64,000 nucleotides of DNA from contig NZ_LXNG01000020.1 of NCBI RefSeq assembly GCF_001642575.1, forward strand, positions 1 to 64,000. Reading direction: 5' to 3'. A program made the translations under genes and the position numbers. The notes beneath the pieces were generated by a model, which was given only the letters and a program-made list of their open reading frames with translations, made no database searches and was not told the DNA's origin. The DNA comes from Xanthomonas floridensis. Its GTDB lineage: Bacteria > Pseudomonadota > Gammaproteobacteria > Xanthomonadales > Xanthomonadaceae. Positions 53,395-62,793 of this stretch are shown piece after piece; position 1 is the stretch's first letter, and every line of letters begins with the position of its first letter.

Positions 53395-54016
53395 GTGACA
53401 CTCCAGAACAGGGCAATCGGCCGAGGGTAGTGGCTGCCTGGCGAGGCCGCAAATGCTGTTCGGCAGGGTGGCGGCGGGTCGCGGCAGGGCAGTGAAGCCG
53501 GCGCGTCTGAGCGGCAGCAAGGGCGGGACTGGGCATGGGGCGGCGCTGGTGGGTCGCCGCCGCTGTGGTGGTTGGGCGGTGCGGGGCCGCGCAGCGGGCG
53601 GGTCAGCCGCACGGAACCGGCCAGGGTGTGCTGCCCCTCCGGCGGGCGACATTGGCCGATGCTGACGCTGCGCAGGCGTCGCGATGCTGAACTGCGCGCA
53701 GCTGCCAAAACTCCCGTGCTCACCGCCAGGCGGGCGCGGCCGGTGCTCGGTGCGGCATGCGCCCCTCGTACCTTCCGGTTGCTCCGCGCCGTCCGCACCC
53801 ACCTGGCGACCGCTCGCTACCTGTTGGTAGCCACTCCAAGCACAAAGGCAGGGTGCGTCCACGCCGCCCTCGCAATCAGAGTTTGCACACGCGCCGGGGA
53901 ACCGCAGTCGACCCCGTTGTACGGCGATGCCGACGCGGCCGCGTCAACGAACGCGGCCGCGGGCGCTTAAGTTGGCCATCGCCTCGCCGTTACCTGGTGC
54001 GACCTACCTTGACCCG
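53395..54016. other. Divergent intergenic region with a dispersed repeat
   Basis: About 620 bp between the divergent M16 and GGDEF genes. Holds the second repeat copy at 53718-53840. No gene supported. Confidence 0.5.
53718..53840 (+). repeat. Dispersed intergenic repeat, copy 2
   Basis: Counterpart of 46497-46617; same orientation, shared blocks CACCGCCAGGCG, CGGCCGGTGCTCGGTGCGGC, TCCGCGCCGTC, CGACCGCTCGCTAC and TGGTAGCC. Confidence 0.8.
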
Positions 54017-56623
54017 ATGTCACCTGCCGACCACGCCATGACTGCCCCGTTGCCACCCGTGCCGATCCCCGCCAACGACGCCCAGCGCGTGGAAGCGGTG
54101 CGCCGGCTGGAAGTGCTCGATACCGAGGCCGAAGCCGAGTTCGACGACATCGCCTGGCTGGCCGCGCACGTGACCGGCGCCCCGATGGCGCTGGTGTCGC
54201 TGCTCGACGCGGACCGGCAATGGTTCAAGGCACGCTGCGGGACCGACCTGGAAGGCACGCCGCGCAGCGTGTCGTTCTGCTCGCACACGGTGATGGGCAC
54301 CGAGCTGATGGAAGTGCCCGATGCGGAGGCTGACCCGCGCTTCGTCAATAACCCGCTGGTGACCAACGCGCCCGGCGTGCGCTCGTATGCAGGCGTGCCG
54401 CTGATCGGCCGCGAAGGCTACGCCTACGGCACCCTGTGCACGCTCAGCACCCGATCGCGCGTGCTCGAGGACCAGCAGAAGCAGGCGCTGATCCGGCTGG
54501 CGCGACAGGCGGTCAGCCAGCTGGAAGCCCGCCGCGATCGGCTGGCCGCACAGGCGCAGCGGAAGACCCTGAGCATGTTGCTGGAAGCCATGCCCGATGG
54601 CGTGGTGGCCTGCGGCACCGATGGCCTGCTGCGCGAGTTCAATCATGCTGCGCGGCAATGGCACGGCGCCGACCCGCGCGTGCTGCCACCGGCGCAATGG
54701 GCGCAGCACTTCGATCTGTATACCGCCGACGGCAATACGCTGTTGCCCACCGACGCCATTCCGCTGCTGCGCGCCTGGCGCGGCGAGCACGTGCGCAATG
54801 CCGAACTGGTGATCCGTGCCACCGGCCAGCCGGCACGTAGCGTGCTGTGCAATGCGGACCCGGTGGTGGGCGACAAGGGCACCGCGCTGGGCGCGGTCTG
54901 CGTGATGCATGACATCACCCAGCTCAAGGACGCCTCGGCGGCGTTATCGGCCGAGCGCGCACGGTTGCAGGCGCTGGTGGACGCTTCGCAGGACGTGGCG
55001 ATCATCGCCTTCGATCCACAGGGCCGGATCGAGCTGTTCAATCCCGGTGCCGAACAGTTGCTGGGCTATACGGCCGAAGAGGTCCTGGGTAGCGGCCCGG
55101 CACGCTTCCATCTGCAGGCCGAGCTCGAACGGCATATGGCCACCCTGGCGCTGTCGCCCCCGTCGTACGTGAAGTTGGCCGCGGCTGCGGCCGGCGACAT
55201 GTTGGGTGAAGAACTCTGGACCCTGGTGCGCAAGGACGGCGAGCTGCGCCGCGTGCGCCTGTGCTTCAACATCATCCACGATGCGCAGCAGGGCGTGGCC
55301 GGCTATCTGGCGATGGCCATCGACGTCACCGCCGAGCTGCAGGCGCAGGCCGCCGCGCAATTGGCGGCAGAACGGTTTGCCGGTGCCTTCGAAACCGCGC
55401 CGCAGGGCATGGCCATCGTGTCGCTGGAAGGCGCCTGGCGCGACGTCAATCCGTCGCTGTGCAGCATCCTGGGCTATCCACGGGAGCAGCTGCTGCGCAC
55501 CACCTTCCAGCAGATCACCTATCCGGAGGATCTGGATATGGACCTGAAGCTGGTGCAGGAATTGATCGACGGCAAACGCGACAGCTACAGCCTGGCCAAG
55601 CGCTATATCAGCCAGCAGGGTGCGGTGATCTGGGCGCAGTTGTCGGTGTCGCTGGTGCGCGACGGCAGCGGCGCGCCGGTGCATTTTGTTTCGCAGATCC
55701 AGGATGTCACCGAGCGCCATGTCGCCGCCGAGCGCCTGGCCGAAAGCGAAGCGCGGCTGCGGGCCATCAGTGATGCCACGCCGGCGCTGGTCAGTCAGTT
55801 CGATGCCAGCCAGCGCTGTCTGTTTGCCAACGAAGCGCACCGCGACTGGCTGGGCGTGGAGCCCGCCAGTCTGGTCGGCACGCCCATCACCCATCTGCTC
55901 GGCGCAGCGCTCAGCGTTCCCGCCCGCACCGCGCTGGCACAGGTGGCGGCCGGACAACGCGCCAGCTTCGAACATGTGCTGCGGATCGGCAGCACGCCAC
56001 GCGATGTGGAGATCACCCTGGTGCCGGAAACCCGCCGTTCGCGTGCGGGCATGCAAGGCTTCTTCCTGATGGCGCAGGACGTCACCGCGCACAAGACCCT
56101 GCACCGCCTGATGCACGAGCGCGCCACCCGCGATGCGCTGACCGGCCTGCCCAACCGCCACGCCTGGACCGAGGCCTTGCAGGCCGCAGTGGTGCAGGCG
56201 CAGCAGTTGCAGCTCGCGGTGGCGGTGATGTTCCTGGACCTGGATGGCTTCAAGCGCATCAACGACACCTACGGCCACCGCGCCGGCGATGCAGTGCTGG
56301 TGGCGTTCGGTCATTGCCTGCAACGCGCAGCGGGCGAGCGCTATCTGGTGGCACGCCTGGCCGGCGACGAATTCGTGGTGCTGCTGGACGACCTGCAGGA
56401 TCCGCAGGCCGAATGCGCTGCAGTGGCTCAACGGATTCGTCACGAGGCCGCAGCGGGCGCCGTGTTCGGCGAGCAACACCTCCCGATCCACTCAAGCATC
56501 GGCGTAGCCTGGCAACAGGGCCAACAGGCCGATGCTGCCAGCCTGATGCATGCGGCAGACGAAGCGATGTACGCGGTCAAACGTGCGCGTTCGCCGGCCG
56601 GGCAAGCAGCGTCCCGGCGCTGA
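54017..56623 (+). CDS. GAF-PAS-PAS-PAS diguanylate cyclase
   Basis: An 868-residue soluble sensor protein. A GAF domain (about 20-170, EAEFDDIAWLAAHVTGAPMA, LLDADRQWFKARCG) is followed by three PAS-type domains, about 195-310, 320-445 and 450-580, each with typical starts such as LVDASQDVAIIAFDPQGRIE and FETAPQGMAIVSLEGAW, plus a shorter PAS-like region to 700. The C-terminal GGDEF domain reads RLAGDEFVVLL, a variant (AGDEF) still seen in active cyclases, without an RxxD inhibition site. Second ATG at 54038 is also possible. Signal input is unknown; output should be c-di-GMP. Confidence 0.9.
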   Translation: MSPADHAMTAPLPPVPIPANDAQRVEAVRRLEVLDTEAEAEFDDIAWLAAHVTGAPMALVSLLDADRQWFKARCGTDLEGTPRSVSFCSHTVMGTELMEVPDAEADPRFVNNPLVTNAPGVRSYAGVPLIGREGYAYGTLCTLSTRSRVLEDQQKQALIRLARQAVSQLEARRDRLAAQAQRKTLSMLLEAMPDGVVACGTDGLLREFNHAARQWHGADPRVLPPAQWAQHFDLYTADGNTLLPTDAIPLLRAWRGEHVRNAELVIRATGQPARSVLCNADPVVGDKGTALGAVCVMHDITQLKDASAALSAERARLQALVDASQDVAIIAFDPQGRIELFNPGAEQLLGYTAEEVLGSGPARFHLQAELERHMATLALSPPSYVKLAAAAAGDMLGEELWTLVRKDGELRRVRLCFNIIHDAQQGVAGYLAMAIDVTAELQAQAAAQLAAERFAGAFETAPQGMAIVSLEGAWRDVNPSLCSILGYPREQLLRTTFQQITYPEDLDMDLKLVQELIDGKRDSYSLAKRYISQQGAVIWAQLSVSLVRDGSGAPVHFVSQIQDVTERHVAAERLAESEARLRAISDATPALVSQFDASQRCLFANEAHRDWLGVEPASLVGTPITHLLGAALSVPARTALAQVAAGQRASFEHVLRIGSTPRDVEITLVPETRRSRAGMQGFFLMAQDVTAHKTLHRLMHERATRDALTGLPNRHAWTEALQAAVVQAQQLQLAVAVMFLDLDGFKRINDTYGHRAGDAVLVAFGHCLQRAAGERYLVARLAGDEFVVLLDDLQDPQAECAAVAQRIRHEAAAGAVFGEQHLPIHSSIGVAWQQGQQADAASLMHAADEAMYAVKRARSPAGQAASRR

Positions 56624-56679
56624 GAGCGATGTGCTGAGTGAGCGCTGCCTGCAGCTGCAGGCAGTACGTGTCGCTTGGC

Positions 56680-57567
56680 TCAGTTGCGCATCAGCGCAAG
56701 ATCGGCGAGCAGGCCCGGACCGGTCGGATGCCATCCCAGGCGCTGCTGGGTCTGCGTGCCGGATGCGGGCAGGTCGTGCATGGCAAAGCGCGTCAGCCAG
56801 CCAAAATGCGCCTGCGCCTGTTCTGGCGGCAACGCGGCCACAGGCACGTTCACGCCACGGCCAATGGCCTCGGCGATCTCGCGCAGCGGCACGCCTTGTT
56901 CGGCAACCGCGTGATACTTGCTGCCGGCATTGCCTGTTTCCGCCGCCAATGTGTACAAGCGCGCAGCATCCAGCAGGTGCGTTGCCGGCCAGCGGTTGCT
57001 GCCATCACCCACAAACGCCGAGCGCCCGGTTGCGCGCGCCAGCTCGATGAGGTGGCTGACCAGACCTTGCTTGATCTGGTCGTGTACCTGCGGGAGCCGT
57101 ACCACTGACACGTTGACGCCACGCTGCAGCAACGACTCCGCGGCTTCTTCCGAGGCGGCGCGCGGCAACACGCTCGAACTGGCGATCGGGTTGGTTTCCA
57201 ACGCGGGCTCGCCCGCAGTGGCATTTGCGGTGCCGGTGGTAGAGGTGGTCACCAACGGGCGCTGCGAGCCGGCCAGTGCCGAGCCGAGCACGTCGATGAC
57301 GCGGCGGTCTGCCTCGCAATTGGCCACAAACTGCGAGAAATCGTGATTGAACGCGGTGTGGATGACGGCATCGGCCTGCGCTGCTGCCTGGCGCAGCGTG
57401 CCGAGGTCCTCGAGTGTGCCGCGCTGCACCTGTGCGCCGGCTGCCAGCAGCGTGGCTGCGGCCGTGTCCGAGCGTGCGAGCCCGATGACGTGGTGGCCGG
57501 CATGCAGGAGATCGGCGACGACGGCAGTGCCGATGAATCCGGTGGCGCCGGTGACGAAAATGCGCAT
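56680..57567 (-). CDS. NAD(P)-dependent SDR/epimerase-type oxidoreductase
   Basis: A 295-residue extended-SDR protein. MRIFVTGATGFIGTAVVADL gives the TGxxGxxG cofactor loop; RSDTAAATLL follows and a SSVLPRAASEEAAE segment replaces the usual YxxxK, so the catalytic Tyr is not evident. Members related to NAD-dependent epimerases and ycf39/NmrA-like proteins. It is 171 bp downstream of the TetR gene on the same strand and probably its target. Substrate unknown. Confidence 0.85.
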   Translation of the reverse strand: MRIFVTGATGFIGTAVVADLLHAGHHVIGLARSDTAAATLLAAGAQVQRGTLEDLGTLRQAAAQADAVIHTAFNHDFSQFVANCEADRRVIDVLGSALAGSQRPLVTTSTTGTANATAGEPALETNPIASSSVLPRAASEEAAESLLQRGVNVSVVRLPQVHDQIKQGLVSHLIELARATGRSAFVGDGSNRWPATHLLDAARLYTLAAETGNAGSKYHAVAEQGVPLREIAEAIGRGVNVPVAALPPEQAQAHFGWLTRFAMHDLPASGTQTQQRLGWHPTGPGLLADLALMRN

Positions 57568-57738
57568 TGCGTGTGCTCTTTGAGGAAGGTGGCCAGAGCG
57601 ACCATGCTGAGAGCAATCAGCCCGTTGCGAAACTCGCATTGGCCGCGCCGCCAATACGCCTGCAACGTCGGCCGATCCACGCAGCGGCGGTCAGTCTGCT
57701 GGCATGACTGCTCGCATTTCAAAGCCTCCAGGCGATCG

Positions 57739-58392
57739 CTAGACAGGCGATGCGCCGGTGGTGCGCGGGTCTTGCGGCCCCGCGGGGGGCATGCCGAGAT
57801 AGCCGAACACGGCGCGGCCAATGCGCTGTTCCAGCCCGGCATGATCGTGTTCGCCCCGGTCGCCGGCCGTATTGACCATGCCGCGCACGATGGCGATGAC
57901 ATCGTCGATCGCCTTCGTTGGATCCGGCTGCGTGGGGACATCCGCACGTGCCAGCAATTGCCCCACCAATGCGGTCATCGCGACGATGAACGGCGCCAGC
58001 TCGCTGGCGATCACCGGGCGCGTCTGCTCGTAGTCGAGCAGGCGTGCCAATGTTGGCCGATGCAGTTGTTGCCTGACTGCGGCGCTGATGAGTTGCACCA
58101 ACGCGCCGCGGCCGTCCGTCGCCTGCTGCGCGGCCTGTGCCTCGGTCAGAAACGCACCGCGCTCGCGTTGGCAAAGCGCCACGATCAATGCGTCCTTGCT
58201 GGGGAAATACTGATAGAGCGAACCAATGCTGACCCCGGCACGCTGCGCCACGCGATTGGTGCTCAGACGCTCGGTGCCCTCGCTCTCCAGCAGGCACGCC
58301 ACCGCTTCCAGCAACATAGCGACGGTGTAGGCGGCCCGCGATTGCCTTGGCACCTTGCGTGGACGCACCGGAGAAGGCTGTTGTTTCGTCAC
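57739..58392 (-). CDS. TetR family transcriptional regulator
   Basis: A 217-residue repressor from GTG 58392 (TKQQPSPVRPRKVPRQSRAA). The N-terminal helix-turn-helix is at residues about 40-65 (STNRVAQRAGVSIGSLYQYF), and the ligand-binding helical domain fills the rest. TetR proteins generally repress their own and a neighbouring operon until a ligand binds; the SDR gene just downstream is the natural target. Upstream is the chemoreceptor stop. Confidence 0.9.
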   Translation of the reverse strand: MTKQQPSPVRPRKVPRQSRAAYTVAMLLEAVACLLESEGTERLSTNRVAQRAGVSIGSLYQYFPSKDALIVALCQRERGAFLTEAQAAQQATDGRGALVQLISAAVRQQLHRPTLARLLDYEQTRPVIASELAPFIVAMTALVGQLLARADVPTQPDPTKAIDDVIAIVRGMVNTAGDRGEHDHAGLEQRIGRAVFGYLGMPPAGPQDPRTTGASPV

Positions 58393-58430
58393 GATCGCAG
58401 GCGCAATGGCAGGGGCACGTATGCTACCGA

Positions 58431-58479
58431 TATTGCCTGCCGCACACCGCGAGACAGCCCGGGTGCAAGGCAGGCAATA
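58431..58479. promoter_or_regulatory. Inverted repeat between chemoreceptor and TetR genes
   Basis: TATTGCCTGCC and GGCAGGCAATA (perfect 11 bp) with a 27-base spacer, within the 90 bp between the chemoreceptor stop and the TetR start. It may be a terminator of the receptor gene or an operator with half-sites about 38 bp apart for the TetR protein; the sequence does not decide. Confidence 0.45.
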
Positions 58480-58482
58480 CGC

Positions 58483-60687
58483 CTAGGCACGCAGCCGGTG
58501 GTCGTGCGCAGTCTGCGGAGCGGTAGCCGGCGTTGCGCTGGTGTGTTCGTTCGATGCGCGGTGAGCATGCTGTCGCTGCGCGCTCGGTGCCAGGCGGAAC
58601 ACGGCCACCGCGCGTGCCAGGTCCGCGGCTTGGTCTTCCAGGCTGCGTGCGGCTGCCGTGGCTTCTTCCACCAGTGCTGCGTTCTGTTGGGTCATTTCAT
58701 CCAGCTGCATCACCGTGGTGCTGACCTGTTCGATACCGGCGCTCTGTTCGGTGCTGGCGGCGGTGATCTCGGCCATGATGTCGGTCACGCGCTTCACCGA
58801 GCTGACCACCTCGGTCATGGTGCTGCCGGCCTGCTGCACCAGGCCCGAGCCCTGTTCCACCTTTTCCACCGAGTCGGAGATCAGCTGCTTGATTTCCTTG
58901 GCCGCACCGGCCGAACGCTGCGCCAGTGCACGCACTTCCGTCGCCACCACCGCAAAGCCGCGGCCCTGTTCGCCGGCACGCGCAGCTTCCACCGCTGCGT
59001 TCAAGGCCAGGATGTTGGTCTGGAACGCGATGCCGTCGATCACGCCGATGATGTCGGAAATGCGCGCCGAGGCCTGGGTGATCGCCTGCATGGTGGTGAC
59101 CACGTCCTGCACCACGCGCCCGCCGCTCTCGGCGACGTCGCCGGTGCCCTTGACCAGCTGATTGGCCTGGCGCGCGTTGTCGGCATTCTGGCGCACGGTG
59201 GACGTCAGTTCTTCCATCGAGGCGGCGGTTTCTTCCAGGTTCGCAGCCTGGTTCTCGGTGCGCGTGGACAGGTCGGCGTTGCCGCTGGCGATCTCGCCGG
59301 CGGCGGTATTGATCATCTCGGCCGAATGCTGGATACCCTGCACGATGCTGGTCAGCTGGATCGCAGTGCGGTTGGCGGCGTCGGCCAGGCGACCGAATGC
59401 GCCTTCGTAATGCGATTCAACCCGCTGCGACAGGTCGCCATCGGCAATGGCGGCCATGATGCGGCCCACATCGTCCAGGCCGGCATCGGCCTGCTGCATC
59501 AAGCGGTTCAAGGCCTGCACCATTTCTGCAAACGCAAACTGGTAGCGCCCCTGCTCGCCGCGTGCGGAGAAGTCGCCACGCGCGGCCGCATCGGCCAGGC
59601 GCGCGATATCGCCATTGATCGCCGACAGGTTGCGCTTCACCGTATCCAGCGCGTCATGCAGGGCAGCGCGCTGGCCGGGCAGGCGGCGCATGTCGCGGCG
59701 CAGATCGCCACGGCCATACTCGCTCATCACATCCATCGCCTCGTTGATGGCATCCAGGTGTTCGAACACCACGGTGTTCACGCCATGCGCCAGCGTGCCG
59801 TAATCGCCGGGAAAGTCCTCCGGAATGCGATGCGCGATGTTCTCGCCCTGCTGCAGGCGGATCATGGTCTGCATCTCGCCATTGAAGCGCTGCAGCTGGG
59901 TCTGCATCTGCTGCATGCTGTGCATCAGCTGGCCGGTTTCATCGCGCGATTCCACCCGGATAGCGTTATCGAAACGGCCCGAGGCGATTGCTTCGGCAGT
60001 GCGGGTTGCTGCACGCAACGGCGCGGCCATGGCCGAGGCAATCAGCCAGCACACGCCGATCACCATCGCCACCAGTGCGGCGCCGATCAGGGTGAGTGTG
60101 CGGGTGAAGCCCCAGGCTTGCAGCTGGATGTCTTCGGCGTAGACGCCCATCACCAACACCCAGTTCCAGGCCGGAAAGGTCTTGGCATAGCTGATCTTGG
60201 GCAGCTGTTCCTTCTTGCCCGGCTTGGGCGCGTCGTAATAGCTGAAGCCGTCGCCGCTGTCGATGGCGGTCTTGATGTCGCGATACACGTACTGCCCGGC
60301 ATCGCTCTTGTAGTCGGTCATGTCGGTACCGACCGGGCGCTTGGGATGCATCAGGATGCGCATCTGCGGATCGACGATGAAGAAGTAGTCCACGCCATCG
60401 TTGGTGCGCATGTCGGCCAGGGTGGTGCGCGCAGCCTCTTTCGCCTGGTCAGCGGTGAGTTCGCCGCTTTTGACCTTGTCGGCGTAGTGCTGCATCACGG
60501 TCAGCCCCATCTCGACCTCGGTCTTGACACTGAGCTTGCGTGCCTCGATCAGGTCCAGGTATTGCAGGCGCGCGGCAGCGACCGCCAACAGGATCACGCC
60601 CACGGTCAGCAGCGTGCACAACAGGACGAACTTGCGGGTGAGCGGGAGATTGGCAACGTGACGACGCAACAGGGAGACGACAGGCAT
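58483..60687 (-). CDS. Methyl-accepting chemotaxis protein with Cache sensor
   Basis: A 734-residue receptor. N-terminal transmembrane helix, a single Cache_2-type periplasmic sensor (about residues 40-190; [39 protein letters not shown]), a second helix ([20 protein letters not shown]), HAMP (about 215-270) and an additional HAMP-like region, then the MCP signalling domain with the hairpin tip [20 protein letters not shown]. No CheR-tethering end is visible. Routes a signal to CheA/CheW, which are not in the window. ATG 60687 is preferred to 60702. Confidence 0.93.
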   Translation of the reverse strand: MPVVSLLRRHVANLPLTRKFVLLCTLLTVGVILLAVAAARLQYLDLIEARKLSVKTEVEMGLTVMQHYADKVKSGELTADQAKEAARTTLADMRTNDGVDYFFIVDPQMRILMHPKRPVGTDMTDYKSDAGQYVYRDIKTAIDSGDGFSYYDAPKPGKKEQLPKISYAKTFPAWNWVLVMGVYAEDIQLQAWGFTRTLTLIGAALVAMVIGVCWLIASAMAAPLRAATRTAEAIASGRFDNAIRVESRDETGQLMHSMQQMQTQLQRFNGEMQTMIRLQQGENIAHRIPEDFPGDYGTLAHGVNTVVFEHLDAINEAMDVMSEYGRGDLRRDMRRLPGQRAALHDALDTVKRNLSAINGDIARLADAAARGDFSARGEQGRYQFAFAEMVQALNRLMQQADAGLDDVGRIMAAIADGDLSQRVESHYEGAFGRLADAANRTAIQLTSIVQGIQHSAEMINTAAGEIASGNADLSTRTENQAANLEETAASMEELTSTVRQNADNARQANQLVKGTGDVAESGGRVVQDVVTTMQAITQASARISDIIGVIDGIAFQTNILALNAAVEAARAGEQGRGFAVVATEVRALAQRSAGAAKEIKQLISDSVEKVEQGSGLVQQAGSTMTEVVSSVKRVTDIMAEITAASTEQSAGIEQVSTTVMQLDEMTQQNAALVEEATAAARSLEDQAADLARAVAVFRLAPSAQRQHAHRASNEHTSATPATAPQTAHDHRLRA

Positions 60688-61060
60688 GGCAACGACATCC
60701 AAAAATGCGCAGGGCGCTACCTTCGGGATATCGGCGGCGCCGCGATCGGATGAAGCGCTATCTGCGGCAGCGCCTGCTTGTAGTTGCGATAGGTCGATGC
60801 ATCGCAGCTGCCTGCAGGCTGGGCAGCCAGCGACACCGGCAATGCGCGGCGATGAATCACGCGTAGATGTGCAAGGGCATTCGCTGCGTGCGTCGCATTG
60901 CAGGCATTGATGTCACGTGCGCGCAACGGTTGAGGTGTGGATGCGATGCGCCGGCAGTTCCCCATGACGGATCCTGGCCGCAAGAGATGCAGTGACGGGA
61001 TCGCATCGATACCGGGCATCGCCGGCCACGGTGCGTGGTCGGCATGCAGTCTTCAATCCA
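60688..61060. other. Intergenic region
   Basis: About 370 bp upstream of the chemoreceptor. No gene supported; the receptor promoter should be here. Confidence 0.4.
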
Positions 61061-61092
61061 GCCAGGCGGTGATCGCCCGATCACCGCCTGGC
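61061..61092 (-). terminator. Hairpin after the endoglucanase gene
   Basis: GCCAGGCGGTGATCG and CGATCACCGCCTGGC, a perfect 15-bp inverted repeat with a 2-base centre, 38 bp beyond the stop at 61131. Strong candidate terminator of the endoglucanase transcript, no T-tract. Confidence 0.65.
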
Positions 61093-61130
61093 CGGTGGGG
61101 CGGACACGCAGGGTGTCCGCCGGGTCCTGC

Positions 61131-62582
61131 TTATGTTGCCGAGCAGAAGCCAAACTCGGCCGTTGCGCCGGCCGAGAGCGTGCGGTTGAAATCCACGCCG
61201 CTTGCGCTCAGGCTGCTGCCGCTCTGCGACCACACCACGTTCCAGGCGTTGTTGACCTTGCCGGTGACCGGCACCGTCACCGCCCAGTTACCGCTGGCGG
61301 TACCGGTGTTGGTGACCTGCACCCGGTTGCACGCGCCGCCGTTCCAGCTGCTGTCCAGGATCACCTTGGTGCTGAAGGTGCTGGTACCCGGGGTGGGGGT
61401 CGGAGTCGGCGTCGGCGTTGGTGTCGGAGTGGGCGTAGGAGTGGGCGTCGGCGTCGGCGTGGTGCTGGAGACGGTGCCCCACAGGGTGCGCAGCAGCGTC
61501 ATCTTGTCCTGGCGCACGGTGGTCCAGTCATCGCGCAGGATGCCGCCGGTGTCGCCGCTGTTGGGATTCCACGACCAGTAGAAGCCCTCGTTGATGCCCT
61601 TGCTGCGCAGGTACTTCACCAGCGCGTCCTGCCAGACCTTGTCGCGTGCATCGCCTTCGCCGTACTTGCCGCCGAACTCGCCCAGCAGCAATGCGTACTT
61701 GCCGGCGAACTGGCCGAAGTGGCGGTCCCAGATGGCCGGCATGTTGTTGGGGAAGTTGCTGTCGTTGAAGTACGACTGCACGTACACGTCCGGGCCGTAG
61801 ACATGCGGCGCCAGCAGCAGGCGGTTGGCCGGGATGTTCAGCGGGGTGCAGGCCAGCGGCTGCAGGTTGCCGCCCCAGTAGATGCCGCCATTGGTGGAGC
61901 ACACCGGGTTGTCGGTGATGCCTTCCACGGCAATGATCCACTTCGGCGCCACGGCCAGCACTGCGGCCGACCCGCGCTCGGCGGCCTTGTTCCAGTCGGT
62001 GGCGGCGTTGCCGGTGCCCCAGGTGGCGGCGCCGTGCGGTTCGTTCTTCAGGTCCAGGCCGAGCACATACGGCACGTTCTTGTAGCGGTTGGCCACAAAG
62101 CGCAGGTCGGCCAGCCACTGGGCTTCGGTGTAGGAGCCGGTGTACCAGAGTTCGGAGATGCCGGCGCAATCGGGGGTGTGGTGATCCAGCAGCACGTACA
62201 TGCCGCGCGCGTTGAATTCGTTGATCACCTTGTCGAGGATCTGCAGCGAGGTCAGGCCCTGCAGATCGGCGTTGCGGCTGTAGTCGATGCTGCTGGGCAT
62301 CTGGCCGCTACGCAGCGTGGCCGGGCAGAACGGCAGGCGTACCGCATTGAAGCCCAGGCCCTGCATCTGGACGATCATGTCCTTCCAGTTGCGCGCCCAC
62401 AGGCCGTGCATGACATGGTTGCCGGTCTCGAAGCCGAACACGTTGACACCCTTGAGCTGCACCACCTTGCCGCTGTCGTCGACAACCTTGTTGTTGCTGA
62501 TGGAATAGCTGAAGGCCGGCGCGGCGGCCAGGGCCATCGCGGTCGCCAATGCGAGCGTACTTGCAGTCCTGAAGATGGACAT
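61131..62582 (-). CDS. engXCA: Secreted GH5 endoglucanase with CBM2 (engXCA type)
   Basis: A 483-residue cellulase that cuts internal beta-1,4 bonds in cellulose. Signal peptide 1-25, GH5 barrel about 26-372 with acid/base Glu181 (LDLKNEPHG), nucleophile Glu302 (LLLGEFGGK) and DHHTPDC, a (TP)n linker at about 374-398, and a C-terminal CBM2 (about 402-483; ILDSSWNGGACNRVQVTNTG). This organisation matches the major extracellular endoglucanase of Xanthomonas campestris. The DNA of the linker is an imperfect GTxGGx repeat. The ATG at 62582 lies in a perfect inverted repeat with the ribosome-binding site. Probably exported by the type II system. Confidence 0.93.
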   Translation of the reverse strand: MSIFRTASTLALATAMALAAAPAFSYSISNNKVVDDSGKVVQLKGVNVFGFETGNHVMHGLWARNWKDMIVQMQGLGFNAVRLPFCPATLRSGQMPSSIDYSRNADLQGLTSLQILDKVINEFNARGMYVLLDHHTPDCAGISELWYTGSYTEAQWLADLRFVANRYKNVPYVLGLDLKNEPHGAATWGTGNAATDWNKAAERGSAAVLAVAPKWIIAVEGITDNPVCSTNGGIYWGGNLQPLACTPLNIPANRLLLAPHVYGPDVYVQSYFNDSNFPNNMPAIWDRHFGQFAGKYALLLGEFGGKYGEGDARDKVWQDALVKYLRSKGINEGFYWSWNPNSGDTGGILRDDWTTVRQDKMTLLRTLWGTVSSTTPTPTPTPTPTPTPTPTPTPTPTPGTSTFSTKVILDSSWNGGACNRVQVTNTGTASGNWAVTVPVTGKVNNAWNVVWSQSGSSLSASGVDFNRTLSAGATAEFGFCSAT

Positions 62583-62602
62583 GGTTATCTCCCTAGATAA
62601 CC
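62583..62602 (-). promoter_or_regulatory. Inverted repeat enclosing the endoglucanase ribosome-binding site
   Basis: Minus strand: GGTTATCT-AGGG-AGATAACC directly before the ATG. Eight perfect pairs; the central AGGGAG is the only Shine-Dalgarno match, so pairing would hide it. Could act as an RNA hairpin or as a DNA operator. Confidence 0.55.
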
Positions 62603-62793
62603 GGACTCGACACCCGAGCCCGGTGAGGGGGGCATCTTGGTCTGCAGCCGCGTCGCGTGGCGTGATCGCTGCCACAGAAAAGCGCATTGGCGCACAGATC
62701 ACAGGCGGGCTGCGGGCGCGGTCGCTTTCCCGCACACTATCGCCGCTGCGCACTGTCCGCAGGCTGTCCTTTCTGTCCCCGGAGTGTCCCCCA

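Noticed and set aside
50503-53430. A 975-codon plus-strand open frame
   Set aside because: Antisense shadow of the M16 protease gene, whose HxxEH motif and signal peptide clearly mark the real strand.
57343-60753. A 1136-codon plus-strand open frame
   Set aside because: It is antisense to the chemoreceptor and TetR/SDR genes; the translation is low-complexity (H, Q, R, G) as expected of a high-GC shadow.
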